From the NCBI RefSeq assembly GCF_009826935.1, contig NZ_WUMN01000001.1, positions 744,001 to 808,000 of the forward strand: 64,000 bases of DNA, read 5' to 3'. Under the pieces are notes generated by a model. The model worked only from the letters and a program-made list of their open reading frames with translations. It ran no database searches and was not told where the DNA came from. Source of the DNA: Flavobacterium sp. Sd200. GTDB taxonomy: Bacteria > Bacteroidota > Bacteroidia > Flavobacteriales > Flavobacteriaceae. The position numbers were made by a program, and so were the translations under genes. This document shows, in pieces, positions 27,935-37,902 of the stretch (position 1 is its first letter; each line of letters begins with the position of its first letter).

Positions 27935-29029
27935 ATGATTGACGATGTAAACAAATATGTAGTTAAAAAATGGAGGCGTGTGCTTTTTACATTGCTGTCT
28001 CTTTTGCTGTATTATTTTATTTCATTTTTGTTGCATCCCACGTCACGCTATTGGCAGGTTTTCTTTACACAGTCGTTGCCTGAGATGCTTTTTGACATAG
28101 CCCTTACCCTTTTATTTTGTATTGCAATATCCTGGTTTAGTATTATACTTAACAGTAAGCTTAATAAACTTTTGCCATGGACCGAAAAAACGCTGAAAAG
28201 GTCAATAGTTCAAAGCCTGCTTCAAATTACGGGGGTAGTTATTATAATCTTTTTTCAGATCATGATTGGTTCACTTTTTTACGATACCGATTGTGAATCA
28301 GATCCTTTATGCAATTTTCAGGATATTTGGAGCTGGATAACTGGCAGTATCGTTATTGGCCTTGTAATAAGCAGTATTAATACCGGTAGCTATGTTATAG
28401 AGAGCTGGAAAAAAGCTGCGTTTGAGGCAGCCGAAGAAAAGTTAAAGGCAGCCGAGATGAAAAGGGCGGTTACTGAAGCAGAACTCAACGCACTAAAATT
28501 ACAAATAGACCCGCATTTTGTGTTTAACAACCTCAGCGTACTTTCTGAACTGATTTTAAAAGACCAGAAACTTGGTTATGAATTTTCTGAAAACTTTTCT
28601 AAAGTCTATCGCTATCTGCTTGTAAATTCAAGAAAAGACCTGATAGCCCTTTCTGAAGAACTTAAATTTGTACAGTCTTATATATTTTTATTACAAAACC
28701 GTATAGGCCTGGGAGTTTCATTTTCTATCAATATAGATGATGCCGCACTACCGTTTTATCTTCCGCCACTCACGTTACAACTTTTAATAGAAAATGCTCT
28801 TAAGCATAATCAGACTACCAAATCTAATCCTTTAAAAGTAAACGTATATAATGAAGGTGCCAATCAACTTGTTGTTGAAAACACGATACTCCCCATTCAG
28901 GGCGATGTACACTCATCGGGTACCGGATTAAAAAACATCATAGGCCGGTATACCCTGTTAGGAATACAGCCACCCCTTATTGTAGAAACACATGAGGTTT
29001 TTAAAGTTGTTATTAACCTAAAGGCATAA
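27935..29029 (+). CDS. LytS/YehU-type sensor histidine kinase (364 aa)
   Basis: Four membrane helices are visible (about residues 16-34, 50-71, 92-114 and 131-150), then a linker coiled coil and a His_kinase domain. The phospho-acceptor motif is LKLQIDPHFVFNNL with His194. The ATPase part contains LPPLTLQLLIENALKHN and SGTGLKNIIGRY. Its LytTR partner begins 3 bp after its stop, forming a standard pair. It lies just upstream of an RND efflux operon, which suggests a role in controlling that pump. Confidence 0.9.
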   Translation: MIDDVNKYVVKKWRRVLFTLLSLLLYYFISFLLHPTSRYWQVFFTQSLPEMLFDIALTLLFCIAISWFSIILNSKLNKLLPWTEKTLKRSIVQSLLQITGVVIIIFFQIMIGSLFYDTDCESDPLCNFQDIWSWITGSIVIGLVISSINTGSYVIESWKKAAFEAAEEKLKAAEMKRAVTEAELNALKLQIDPHFVFNNLSVLSELILKDQKLGYEFSENFSKVYRYLLVNSRKDLIALSEELKFVQSYIFLLQNRIGLGVSFSINIDDAALPFYLPPLTLQLLIENALKHNQTTKSNPLKVNVYNEGANQLVVENTILPIQGDVHSSGTGLKNIIGRYTLLGIQPPLIVETHEVFKVVINLKA

Positions 29030-29032
29030 ACA

Positions 29033-29782
29033 ATGAATATTATAATTGTAGAAGACGAAAAACCGAATGCCGACAGGCTTACAAGGCTTATTATGGCTTT
29101 AAAGCCCGATGCTGTTATTGTTGCGGTGTTAGAGAGTATTGCCGATAGTGTAGATTGGTTTTCGGCTAATGAAATGCCTAACCTGGTGATGATGGATGTA
29201 CGGCTTAGTGACGGGCTTAGTTTCGAGATTTTTTCTAAGATAAAAATTACCTGCCCCATAATTTTTACAACAGCTTATGATGAATATGCCGTAAGGGCTT
29301 TTAAATATAACAGTATAGATTACCTGTTGAAACCTGTAGAACAGGAAGAACTTGCTATAGCATTTACTAAACTTAGCACCGTTGTTAAGGACGACCTTAC
29401 AGCCAAGCTGGAAAACCTTTTAAGTTTTGTAGCTACTAAAGACTACCGCAGCCGTTTTCTGCTGCCGTTTCGCGATGGGTTTAAAACACTTTTAGTTTCT
29501 GATGTTAAGTATTTTTATTTAGAGCATAAAATTACACGTGCAAAGCTGCACAACGGCACAGAAGAGGTAGTACCATTAAATATGGACGAACTGGAAAGCC
29601 AACTCGACCCTAAGCTGTTTTTCAGGGCAAACCGACAGTATATTATACATATAGATGCCATAGACCAGATTTATAACCACTTCAACTCTAAGCTTGTAGT
29701 ACTTATAAAAAACAATCCGGGGGTTGAAATTATTGTAAGCCGTGAAAAGGCCACGCTTTTAAAATCATGGATTGATTATTAG
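29033..29782 (+). CDS. LytTR-family response regulator (249 aa)
   Basis: The receiver domain (about 1-120) has the acidic pocket VEDEK, phospho-acceptor Asp55 in LVMMDVRLSDG, the conserved TTAYDEYAVRAF and Lys in DYLLKPV. The C-terminal LytTR DNA-binding domain runs from about 150 (LLPFRDGFKTLLVSDVKYFYLE, LFFRANRQYIIHIDAI). It is the cognate partner of the adjacent LytS-like kinase. A 152-bp gap separates it from the RND pump genes, whose promoter is its most obvious target. Confidence 0.92.
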   Translation: MNIIIVEDEKPNADRLTRLIMALKPDAVIVAVLESIADSVDWFSANEMPNLVMMDVRLSDGLSFEIFSKIKITCPIIFTTAYDEYAVRAFKYNSIDYLLKPVEQEELAIAFTKLSTVVKDDLTAKLENLLSFVATKDYRSRFLLPFRDGFKTLLVSDVKYFYLEHKITRAKLHNGTEEVVPLNMDELESQLDPKLFFRANRQYIIHIDAIDQIYNHFNSKLVVLIKNNPGVEIIVSREKATLLKSWIDY

Positions 29783-29934
29783 CCCCGGGCTTTAAAATTG
29801 CGGACATAAATATTTTTTGAGTTCGCCAATTTTACGTTTCAATTAGCAAAAAATACACTTCGGTTAAATATCTTTCCAGCCTGCTTTATTACACTGTTAT
29901 TTTGCTGTATAAAACTATTAATCAGTAAATAACA

Positions 29935-31071
29935 ATGAAATTTTCCCTAAGCTATTGCACATTTAAAGCAGCATTGTTTTTGTTGGCGGCAGCCTCATTT
30001 GCCTCTTGCGGGCAAAGTGGTGGCGATGCTTCACAACAAATGCCTAAGCCCGAAGTAGACTTTTTAACCGTACAGTCTGGCACCGGCGAAGTAGATAAAA
30101 AATATCCGGGTATTATAGAAGGTAGCGTTAATGTAGATATAAAAGCACAGGTATCGGGCTATCTTGAAGCTATTTATGTAAAAGAAGGCGATTATGTGCA
30201 AAAAGGACAGTCGCTTTTTAAAATTAAAGGCGATGTGTATGAGGAGCAGGTGCACAATAGTGAGGCTGCCTATAAAAATGCCGAAGCTAACCTTGCTAAT
30301 GCCCGCCTTGAGGTAGAAAAAATAAAACCGCTTGTAGAGGGCAAGGTCTTTTCGCCCATGCAGTTAAAAACTGCTGAGGCAAACCTGGAAGCTGCAAAAG
30401 CACAATTGGCACAGGCAAAGGCTTCATTAGGTTCATCGCGCCTCAATGCCGATTTCTCGCTTATAAAAGCACCTGTAAGCGGCTATATAAGCAGAATTCC
30501 TAACCGAATAGGCAACCTTGTAACACCTACCGATGCCGCACCGCTTACAACACTATCTGACATAAATACTGTATTTGTGTATTTCTCTATGAGTGAAGCC
30601 GATTATCTGGGTTTTCAAAAGGATGTAACCGAAGACAAAGGCGTACAGCTTATCCTTGCAGATGGTAGCATTTACGAACACAAAGGCACGGTAGAGGTAG
30701 CCAGCGGTAACATAGACCGTACCACGGGCAGTATTTCTTTAAAGGCCATTTTCCCTAACCCTAAAAAGTACCTGCGTTCGGGTGGTTCGGCAAGGGTAAT
30801 ACTTAACGGCAGCCTTGCATCTGTAGTAAGTATACCTATGGCGAGCGTAAAAGACATACAGGATAAGTTTTTTGTGTTTACCCTTAATGGTGGCAAGGTA
30901 GCCATGACCCCAATTGAAATTGCCGGTAGCGCAGATAACAACTATTTTGTAGGCAAAGGCCTTAAATCAGGCGATAAAGTGGCGCTTAACAACATAGATG
31001 CCCTTGCCGATGGTATGGAAGTTACTGCAAAAGACGGTGCTGCAGCTCAAAAGCCGGTAGCCAAAAAATAA
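29935..31071 (+). CDS. RND efflux periplasmic adaptor, lipoprotein (378 aa)
   Basis: The lipoprotein signal peptide ends FASC at about residue 25. The adaptor folds follow in order: lipoyl half (VDIKAQVSGYLEAIYVKEGDYVQKG), coiled-coil hairpin (about 105-165), second lipoyl half (FSLIKAPVSGYISRIPNRIGNLV), beta-barrel and membrane-proximal domain (KYLRSGGSARVILNG, GLKSGDKVALNNIDAL). This is an AcrA/MexA-type subunit, linking the inner-membrane RND pump to the outer-membrane channel encoded downstream. Confidence 0.93.
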   Translation: MKFSLSYCTFKAALFLLAAASFASCGQSGGDASQQMPKPEVDFLTVQSGTGEVDKKYPGIIEGSVNVDIKAQVSGYLEAIYVKEGDYVQKGQSLFKIKGDVYEEQVHNSEAAYKNAEANLANARLEVEKIKPLVEGKVFSPMQLKTAEANLEAAKAQLAQAKASLGSSRLNADFSLIKAPVSGYISRIPNRIGNLVTPTDAAPLTTLSDINTVFVYFSMSEADYLGFQKDVTEDKGVQLILADGSIYEHKGTVEVASGNIDRTTGSISLKAIFPNPKKYLRSGGSARVILNGSLASVVSIPMASVKDIQDKFFVFTLNGGKVAMTPIEIAGSADNNYFVGKGLKSGDKVALNNIDALADGMEVTAKDGAAAQKPVAKK

Positions 31072-31100
31072 TCCCACAGATTTATTAATAAAACATATCT

Positions 31101-34100
31101 ATGTTAAAAAGTATAATAGACAGGCCTGTACTGGCCACAGTAATATCTACGGTACTGGTTATTTTGGGTATCCTTGGTTTAACAAGGTTATCTGTAACTA
31201 GGTTCCCGGACATTTCGCCGCCTACGGTTATGGTAAGCGGCTCGTATCCGGGAGGTAACAGCGAAACGGTTATCCGTTCGGTGGTTACACCACTCGAAGA
31301 GCAAATTAATGGTGTAGAGAATATGCAATACATAAAATCTACTGCTAGTAACGACGGTTCGTTTTCTATAAGCGTAATATTTAAGCAGGGTGTAGACCCG
31401 GACCAGGCCGCAGTAAACGTACAAAACCGCGTGCAGCAGGCCACACCAAAACTCCCACAGGAGGTTGTTCGCATGGGACTCACCACCAGCAAGCTGCAAA
31501 ACAGTATGATTGTTATCTTTAACCTATATACAGAAGATAATGAAAAGTATGATGAGCTTTTTCTGCAAAACTATGCCAACATAAACCTTGTGCCGCAAAT
31601 TAAGCGTGTACCGGGTGTAGGGCAGGCACAGATTTTTGGTGCGAAAGATTATTCAATGCGTATTTGGCTCGATCCAAGAAAAATGGCCAATGCCGGATTA
31701 GTTCCGTCAGATATTACCACTGCCATTGCCGACCAAAGCCTTGAATCGGCTCCCGGCAAGCTGGGAGAAGAGTCTGATGCGGCGTTAGAGTATGTAATCC
31801 GCTACAAGGGTAAAAAGAACAAGCCCGAACAGTATTCAGATATTGTGGTTAAGAACGACGCGGGCAACCTGCTGCGTCTTAAAGACGTAGCACGTGTAGA
31901 GTTTGGCTCAATCTCTTACAGTGGTGATAACAAGTCTAACGGATTAAATGCCGTTACTATAGCCATATTACAAACTTCCGGCTCTAATGCAAATGATATT
32001 GAGATAGGTGTAAACCAGGAAATTGAAAGGCTTTCAAAATCATTCCCTCCGGGTATTAAATACACAGGCGTTATGAGTACCAAAGAACGCCTTGATGAGG
32101 CTACGGGCCAGGTAAAATCTACCCTGATAGAGGCATTTCTTTTAGTATTCATAGTAGTTTATTTGTTCCTACAGGACTGGCGCTCTACCATAATCCCGGC
32201 TATTGCAGTGCCGGTAGCCATTGTGGGTACGTTTTTCTTCCTTCTTGTATTTGGGTTTACCATAAACATACTTACGCTGTTTGCATTAGTTTTGGCCATT
32301 GGTATTGTAGTAGACGACGCCATTGTGGTAGTTGAAGCCGTACACAGTAAAATGGAGGAAGATGCCGGGCTTACACCAAAAGAAGCTACCCACAGTGCCA
32401 TGTCTGAAATTACGGGGGCGGTAATATCTATTACCCTTGTAATGTCGGCGGTATTTATCCCAATTGGTTTTATGACGGGTTCGTCAGGTATATTCTATAA
32501 GCAGTTTGCCTACACCCTTGCCATAGCTATTGTAATTTCGGCGGTTAACGCGCTTACGCTTACACCTGCGCTGTGTGCCATATTGCTTAAAAACACACAT
32601 GCCCACGGGCATAACAATAGTCATACTAAAAAAAGTTTTAAGCAACGATTCTTTACAGGGTTCAATACCTCATTCAATAACCTTACGGGTAGGTATATAA
32701 AAGGTGTACGCTTCCTTATAAACAGGAAATGGATAGCCACTGGGTTTGTTTTGGGCATTACAGCATTGGCAGTGTTCAGTATGGCATCTACGCCAAAAAG
32801 CTTTGTGCCGCTGGAAGATGATGGTTTTATGATTTACAGTCTTTCTATGCCACCCGGTACTGCACTTGACAGGACTACACAGGTTGTAAAAAAGATACAA
32901 AAGCAGCTTGAGGGTGTTGAGGCTATAGATAACAACACCAGCATTACAGGTTTCAACATTTTAAGCAACAGTGCCAGCCCTGCCTATGCCATGGGCTTCA
33001 TAAAATTAAAACCAAAAAAAGAGCGCGGCGCGGTAAAAGATATTGAACAAATATTAGGCATAGTGAGCGGTAAACTTGCTACCATTAAAGAAGGCCAGAT
33101 TATGGCGCTGCGTATGCCTCCGGTAGAAGGTTTTGGTGTAACCAGCGGTGCAGAGATTGTACTACAGGACAGGACAGCCAAAGACCCTGCGGTATTAAAG
33201 GCTATGGCAGACAGGGTTATAGGCCAAATTATGCAACAGCCGGGCGTGCAATATGCCTATACTACCTTCAGGGCAGATTACCCGCAATTGGAGCTCGAGG
33301 TAGACGAAGATAAGGCCAAACAAATGGGGGTTAGCATACGTGAGTTGCTAAACAACATACAAACCTATTTTGCCGGAGACCAGTCGTCTGACTTTACACG
33401 CTTTGGTAAATTTTACAGGGTAAATGTGAAAGCCGATGGCATTTTCAGGATAGATGAAGATGCTTTTAATGAAATCTTTGTTAGAAATGCCGATATGCAA
33501 ATGGTTCCTGTACGCTCGTTAGTTACGCTTAAAAAAGTATACGGGCCGGAATCGGTAAACCGCTATAACCTGTATAACTCGGTTAGTATAACAGCGGTTG
33601 CATTGCCGGGTTACAGCAGCGGAGATATTATGCAGAGCATTGAAACAGTTATGAATAATCTTCCGTCTGACTATAGTTATGAGTGGACAGGGCTTAGCCT
33701 TGAAGAAAAAGCTGCCGGTAACCAGACTGTAGCCATCTTTGGCCTTTGCCTGTTGTTTGTGTTCTTTTTGCTGGCAGCACAATATGAAAGCTACCTGTTG
33801 CCGCTGGCTGTACTGCTGTCTATACCTACAGGTGTATTAGGTGCTTTCCTGGGTATAAAAGCAGTAGGCTTAGACAACAACATATACGTTCAGGTGGGAT
33901 TGATTATGCTCGTGGGGCTACTGGCTAAAAATGCAATACTTATTGTAGAGTTTGCCGTGCAACGAAGGCAGGCAGGACTGCCATTAATAGAATCGGCCAT
34001 AGAAGGTGCACGTTCAAGGTTAAGGCCCATTATCATGACCTCACTGGTCTTTATAGTAGGTATGTTGCCACTTATGTTTGCATCGGGTGGTACGGCAATA

Positions 34101-34256
34101 GGTAACAGGTCTATAAGTGTAAGTGCCGCTGTGGGTATGTTTAGCGGTGTGGTACTGGGCATATTTGTTATCCCAATATTGTATATACTGTTCCAGTACC
34201 TGCAGGAAAAGATATCCGGACAGCCTAAAACGGTTAATTCAACAATACAAGAATAA
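31101..34256 (+). CDS. RND efflux transporter, HAE1 (AcrB-like) family (1051 aa)
   Basis: Length and topology are those of a hydrophobe/amphiphile RND pump, with two repeats of six helices and two large periplasmic loops. Typical segments are RPVLATVISTVLVILGILG at the N-terminus, VTRFPDISPPTVMVSGSYPG, ALVLAIGIVVDDAIVVVEAV carrying the paired Asp of the proton relay in helix 4, and ARSRLRPIIMTSLVFIVGMLPL near the end. It is expected to export drugs, dyes or bile-like compounds using proton motive force. Its stop overlaps the outer-membrane factor start by one base (TAATG). Confidence 0.95.
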   Translation: MLKSIIDRPVLATVISTVLVILGILGLTRLSVTRFPDISPPTVMVSGSYPGGNSETVIRSVVTPLEEQINGVENMQYIKSTASNDGSFSISVIFKQGVDPDQAAVNVQNRVQQATPKLPQEVVRMGLTTSKLQNSMIVIFNLYTEDNEKYDELFLQNYANINLVPQIKRVPGVGQAQIFGAKDYSMRIWLDPRKMANAGLVPSDITTAIADQSLESAPGKLGEESDAALEYVIRYKGKKNKPEQYSDIVVKNDAGNLLRLKDVARVEFGSISYSGDNKSNGLNAVTIAILQTSGSNANDIEIGVNQEIERLSKSFPPGIKYTGVMSTKERLDEATGQVKSTLIEAFLLVFIVVYLFLQDWRSTIIPAIAVPVAIVGTFFFLLVFGFTINILTLFALVLAIGIVVDDAIVVVEAVHSKMEEDAGLTPKEATHSAMSEITGAVISITLVMSAVFIPIGFMTGSSGIFYKQFAYTLAIAIVISAVNALTLTPALCAILLKNTHAHGHNNSHTKKSFKQRFFTGFNTSFNNLTGRYIKGVRFLINRKWIATGFVLGITALAVFSMASTPKSFVPLEDDGFMIYSLSMPPGTALDRTTQVVKKIQKQLEGVEAIDNNTSITGFNILSNSASPAYAMGFIKLKPKKERGAVKDIEQILGIVSGKLATIKEGQIMALRMPPVEGFGVTSGAEIVLQDRTAKDPAVLKAMADRVIGQIMQQPGVQYAYTTFRADYPQLELEVDEDKAKQMGVSIRELLNNIQTYFAGDQSSDFTRFGKFYRVNVKADGIFRIDEDAFNEIFVRNADMQMVPVRSLVTLKKVYGPESVNRYNLYNSVSITAVALPGYSSGDIMQSIETVMNNLPSDYSYEWTGLSLEEKAAGNQTVAIFGLCLLFVFFLLAAQYESYLLPLAVLLSIPTGVLGAFLGIKAVGLDNNIYVQVGLIMLVGLLAKNAILIVEFAVQRRQAGLPLIESAIEGARSRLRPIIMTSLVFIVGMLPLMFASGGTAIGNRSISVSAAVGMFSGVVLGIFVIPILYILFQYLQEKISGQPKTVNSTIQE

Positions 34257-35659
34257 TGAAATCAACATATTATTTAGCATTTGCAGCAGCTTTATGCCTG
34301 TCATCATGTGTAGTAGGAAAAAAATACCAGCGGGAGGAATTAAATGCTCCTGCTGCGTTCAGGGAAGATTTTACACTTACCGGAGACAGCATTGCAATGC
34401 CCTGGAAAGAGTTTTATAAAGACCCTAAGCTACAGGAACTTATAGATAAAGCCCTGACAAAAAACTTTGAGGTAGCTACAGCGCTTAAAACTATGGAACA
34501 ACTGGACCTGAATTATAAACAGGCTAAGTTGTCTATATTACCATCATTAGATTTAAACGTTAGTGCTAACAGGGCGTGGCAGTCTAAAACATCACTTAAT
34601 GGCTCATTAAGTGAGCAGTTTACAGGGCAGGAATATCTTGATGATTATACCATTAACCTGCCACTTTCGTGGGAAGCCGATATATGGGGCAAGGTGGCAT
34701 TACGCAAGCGCGATACCCGTGCCGCATATTTTGCGCAGAAAGAAAATCTTTCCGCATTAAAAACAAGGATTATTGTACAGGTAGCACAAGCATACTACAA
34801 CCTTCTTGGTTTAGACGAGCAACTTAAGATAGCAGAGAAGAATATTGAACTAACCGACAGCACCTTAAAAATGATGCGCCTGCAGTACAATTCTGGTACT
34901 ATAAGTTCGCTGGCGGTAGACCAAACCGAGGCACAAAAGAAAACGGCAGAGTTACTGCTGCCACAAGCCAAAGCTAATATTGCCGTTCAGGAAAACACAT
35001 TGCAGATTTTATGTGGCGAGTATCCGGATAAGGTTGAAAGAGCAGGCAGTTTAGACAACAATACTATTGAGGCTAAATTTCCGGCAGGCGTACCGGCGTC
35101 CTTGCTCAGCCGTCGCCCTGATGTAAAGGCTGCCGAGTATCAGGTAATGTCTGCCGCGGCAAAGGCAGGGCTGGCTAAAGCGGCTATGTACCCGTCGCTC
35201 ACTTTAACACCGTCTGTAGGGGCCAACACTTTTGAATTTGAAAAGTGGTTTGATTTTCCCGGCTCTATAACCAAGACTATAGCAGCAGGTTTAGTGCAGC
35301 CCTTATTCAGGAAGAAAGAATTAAGCACAGCTTATAAAGTAGCACAAATTGAACAGGAAAAAGCAATTATTGCTTTTAAGCAATCGTATACAACTGCCGT
35401 GGGCGAGGTTTCAGATGCTATGTCTAAATTAAAATATGCACAGGAAAGGCAGGATTTGGTAGTGCAAAAAACGGCTTCGCTTGATAAAGCGGTTAAAGAT
35501 GCTAATTTACTTTATGGCAACGGCATGGCCGATTATCTTGAAGTGATTACAGCGCAAAACAGTGCCCTGCAAAACGACCTGGAAGCCATAAATATTAAGC
35601 TTGAACAGGTAAATGCAATGGTAGAACTTTATCGGGCCTTGGGCGGTGGTATTAATTAG
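34256..35659 (+). CDS. Outer-membrane efflux lipoprotein, OprM/NodT type (467 aa)
   Basis: A lipoprotein signal ends LSSCVVGKKYQ (Cys near residue 17). Two OEP repeats of long helices and beta strands follow. Family-typical segments are LSWEADIWGKVALRKRDTRAAY, RLQYNSGTISSLAVDQTEAQ, VPASLLSRRPDVKAAEYQV, and NGMADYLEVITAQNSALQNDL near the C-terminus. It completes the tripartite RND pump with the two upstream genes and is translationally coupled to the RND subunit. Confidence 0.94.
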   Translation: MKSTYYLAFAAALCLSSCVVGKKYQREELNAPAAFREDFTLTGDSIAMPWKEFYKDPKLQELIDKALTKNFEVATALKTMEQLDLNYKQAKLSILPSLDLNVSANRAWQSKTSLNGSLSEQFTGQEYLDDYTINLPLSWEADIWGKVALRKRDTRAAYFAQKENLSALKTRIIVQVAQAYYNLLGLDEQLKIAEKNIELTDSTLKMMRLQYNSGTISSLAVDQTEAQKKTAELLLPQAKANIAVQENTLQILCGEYPDKVERAGSLDNNTIEAKFPAGVPASLLSRRPDVKAAEYQVMSAAAKAGLAKAAMYPSLTLTPSVGANTFEFEKWFDFPGSITKTIAAGLVQPLFRKKELSTAYKVAQIEQEKAIIAFKQSYTTAVGEVSDAMSKLKYAQERQDLVVQKTASLDKAVKDANLLYGNGMADYLEVITAQNSALQNDLEAINIKLEQVNAMVELYRALGGGIN

Positions 35660-35668
35660 TTGTTTGTT

Positions 35669-35705
35669 ATTCCATCCTTAAACATAAACCGTTTGGGGAT
35701 GGAAT
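35669..35705 (+). terminator. Hairpin after the RND operon
   Basis: Arms ATTCCATCC and GGATGGAAT enclose a 19-nt loop, followed by TTATTTT. It lies between the outer-membrane factor stop and the TetR gene, so the TetR/cyclase pair may be only partly read through from the pump promoter. Confidence 0.55.
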
Positions 35706-35722
35706 TTATTTTAATATGATAT

Positions 35723-36325
35723 ATGATAAATGATTCTAACAGGGAAAAAATAAAAGATGCTGCGATCAATTTAGTTCTTACTCAGGGAATATTTCATCCA
35801 TCTACGGCAGAAATAACTGTTACAGCCGGAGTGAGCCGCACTTTATTGCATTACTATTTTAAAGATAAAAAAGAAATAGAAGAGTTGGTTTGCCAACATG
35901 CCATGGGGCTTTACAGACTTAAAACGCAACAGCTTTTTATTACAGAGATTGGAATGCGGGAAAGAATAAGTGAATTTTCTGAAACTGCATTTGCCTTTGC
36001 TGCCAGCTATCCGTTTCTGGATATCTTTATAATAACTGCTTCAGGAAACAACACCGAAATTCAACATTTTTTAACTGAACAAAACTTTAAAATTCAAGCC
36101 TTTATTAAAGAACTTGATATGTTTTTTGAAGAGAATAGTTTACACGACCTTACAGCAGAACATTTTTTAATTCAATTATTGTCTGTTATTAATCTTCCTC
36201 TCGATGTAATTTTTCAGAGCATATATCTATGCGAAAATGGTCAAAGAAATTTATGTACGGCTAAACAGTATAAGATAGTTTTAAAAGAACTGATAGCAAA
36301 CATACTGTCAAAATTTACTGTATGA
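35723..36325 (+). CDS. TetR-family regulator (200 aa)
   Basis: The N-terminal helix-turn-helix is standard (REKIKDAAINLVLTQGI, then TAEITVTAGVSRTLLHYYFKDKKEIEELV). The C-terminal ligand domain is all-helical and not recognisable further. It follows the RND operon after a hairpin and overlaps the next gene, a membrane nucleotidyl cyclase, by 4 bp (ATGA). It may repress the pump operon, as many TetR proteins do, or serve the cyclase gene. Confidence 0.88.
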   Translation: MINDSNREKIKDAAINLVLTQGIFHPSTAEITVTAGVSRTLLHYYFKDKKEIEELVCQHAMGLYRLKTQQLFITEIGMRERISEFSETAFAFAASYPFLDIFIITASGNNTEIQHFLTEQNFKIQAFIKELDMFFEENSLHDLTAEHFLIQLLSVINLPLDVIFQSIYLCENGQRNLCTAKQYKIVLKELIANILSKFTV

Positions 36326-37410
36326 TACGTTTAAAAGAAAAGCAGATTTTTATATTGAGAGAATCCCTGCTTTCTGTTTTTTTATGGATATGCGGGTATG
36401 TTTTCTATGTTATAATGACCTACAGTGCAATTGAAAGTGAATATCTTTCATCTATAGGAATTAATATAAAAAATTATATCATCTGGCTTTTAGGGCTTGC
36501 TATTTTTATAGGCTTGTTTATTGGTGTAGTCGTAAATCTATTGCACTTTTTTGTATATAAACATATACTGTTTAAAAAGTCAATATTTGTTTCAATACTT
36601 GTACATATTGTTGTCTTTGTATGTCTTTGTATCATTTCGGTTTATCTTGTAGGGAATAGTTTTTTACAACAATATTTTAGAAATCATCACTTAATACCCA
36701 AACAGGATAATTCAGTTATTTGGGTTATTACCTTTATATTATATTCGGTTGTTTTACACGCAATAATCGATTTTTTTCTCATGTTCAGGAAAAAAGTAGG
36801 CAAAAGTTTTTTTAAACAAATTTTTAATGGGCTTTACATTAATCCAATAGTGGAGTACAGGATTTTTATGTTTTTAGATATGACATCATCTACAACACTG
36901 GCAGAGCGCTCAGGGCATATATTATACAGCAGACTCATTCAGGATTGTTTTGCAGACCTTAATGATGTAATGCTAAACCATGATGCAGAAGTATATCAAT
37001 ATGTAGGCGATGAGGCAGTGATTACCTGGAAAATAGAGAAAAAATTTGACCGTCAAAACTGTTTGAAGCTCTACTTTGATTTTAGTGCCGTGCTAATAAA
37101 TAAAAAAGAATACTATTTAAAGAACTATGGTGTGATTCCGCAATTTAAAGCATCTATAAATGAAGGAAAAGTTGTTGTGGCAGAGATAGGTCTTACAAAA
37201 ACAGAAATAGCATATCATGGCGAGGCTTTACATATTGGTTCGAGGGTTTTGAATTTATGCAACAGCCTTAAAGCTGAATTACTTGTAACAGGAACTTTTT
37301 TTAGAAGTTTAAATTCTTTACATTATAACTATACAGTAATAAAAAATATTGATTTACGTGGTATAGAAAACAGCACTGACTTGTACAAAATACATTACAA
37401 GAATCCTTAA
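36322..37410 (+). CDS. Membrane class III adenylate/guanylate cyclase (362 aa)
   Basis: Four N-terminal membrane helices (about residues 12-32, 50-72, 88-110 and 133-155) precede a cyclase homology domain (about 185-355). Catalytic features are visible: FMFLDMTSSTTLAER with the first metal Asp, YVGDEAVITWK with the second acidic site, FKASINEGKVVVAEIG, and HGEALHIGSRVLNLC. It is coupled by a 4-bp overlap to the upstream TetR gene. Which nucleotide it cyclises cannot be read with confidence. A link between cyclic nucleotide signalling and the efflux pump is inference from gene order. Confidence 0.85.
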   Translation: MIRLKEKQIFILRESLLSVFLWICGYVFYVIMTYSAIESEYLSSIGINIKNYIIWLLGLAIFIGLFIGVVVNLLHFFVYKHILFKKSIFVSILVHIVVFVCLCIISVYLVGNSFLQQYFRNHHLIPKQDNSVIWVITFILYSVVLHAIIDFFLMFRKKVGKSFFKQIFNGLYINPIVEYRIFMFLDMTSSTTLAERSGHILYSRLIQDCFADLNDVMLNHDAEVYQYVGDEAVITWKIEKKFDRQNCLKLYFDFSAVLINKKEYYLKNYGVIPQFKASINEGKVVVAEIGLTKTEIAYHGEALHIGSRVLNLCNSLKAELLVTGTFFRSLNSLHYNYTVIKNIDLRGIENSTDLYKIHYKNP

Positions 37411-37489
37411 AAAAGTATTATTTTTTATTTTTCTCCGAAACTTTTAGTATTGATCCCCAAAATATTGATAAATAGATTTTTATGGATAT

Positions 37490-37522
37490 AAAAAAAGAGA
37501 CAACTATTAAATAATTGTCTCC
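37490..37522 (-). terminator. Minus-strand intrinsic terminator behind a tRNA-like relic
   Basis: On the minus strand GGAGACAATTATT-TA-ATAGTTGTCTC forms a hairpin with one mismatch, followed by a run of T. Immediately upstream the minus strand reads TGTTCGACTGTGATCCC then TGACAGCCAC, which resembles the T-loop and CCA end of a tRNA (to about 37560). The rest of a tRNA body is missing, so I read it as the leftover 3' end of a lost tRNA or an old attachment site. Confidence 0.4.
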
Positions 37523-37902
37523 TTAAGTGGCTGTCAGGGATCACAGTCGAACACCTTGTGACTATTCTAACTTTACTCAATTCATTTAAAGATGTGTAAC
37601 ATTTTGATTTAAAAAGCTTTATGTTTATTAAATAAATACTCATACTGTTAAATATCATATCAATTACATTTTTATATGACTCATCTTAATTACTGTAAAA
37701 ATCAGTGTTTAAATTGTGCATATTGAAATGTGCGGGATTCTATTGAACACATATTGATAAGCCATGAATTGAGTTCCATACTTAGCCTAAAATATATAGT
37801 ATATGTTTTAATTTTTTAAATTAAAGATCACGAACTGAGAGATTACCTGTAGCTACTTAACTAAATTCAATCTATCAAATAGCAACTCCATATTTAAAGT
37901 TT

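Noticed and set aside
37425..37658. 77-aa reading frame on the minus strand
   Set aside because: It covers the terminator and tRNA-like relic and has no protein-like pattern or neighbour support.
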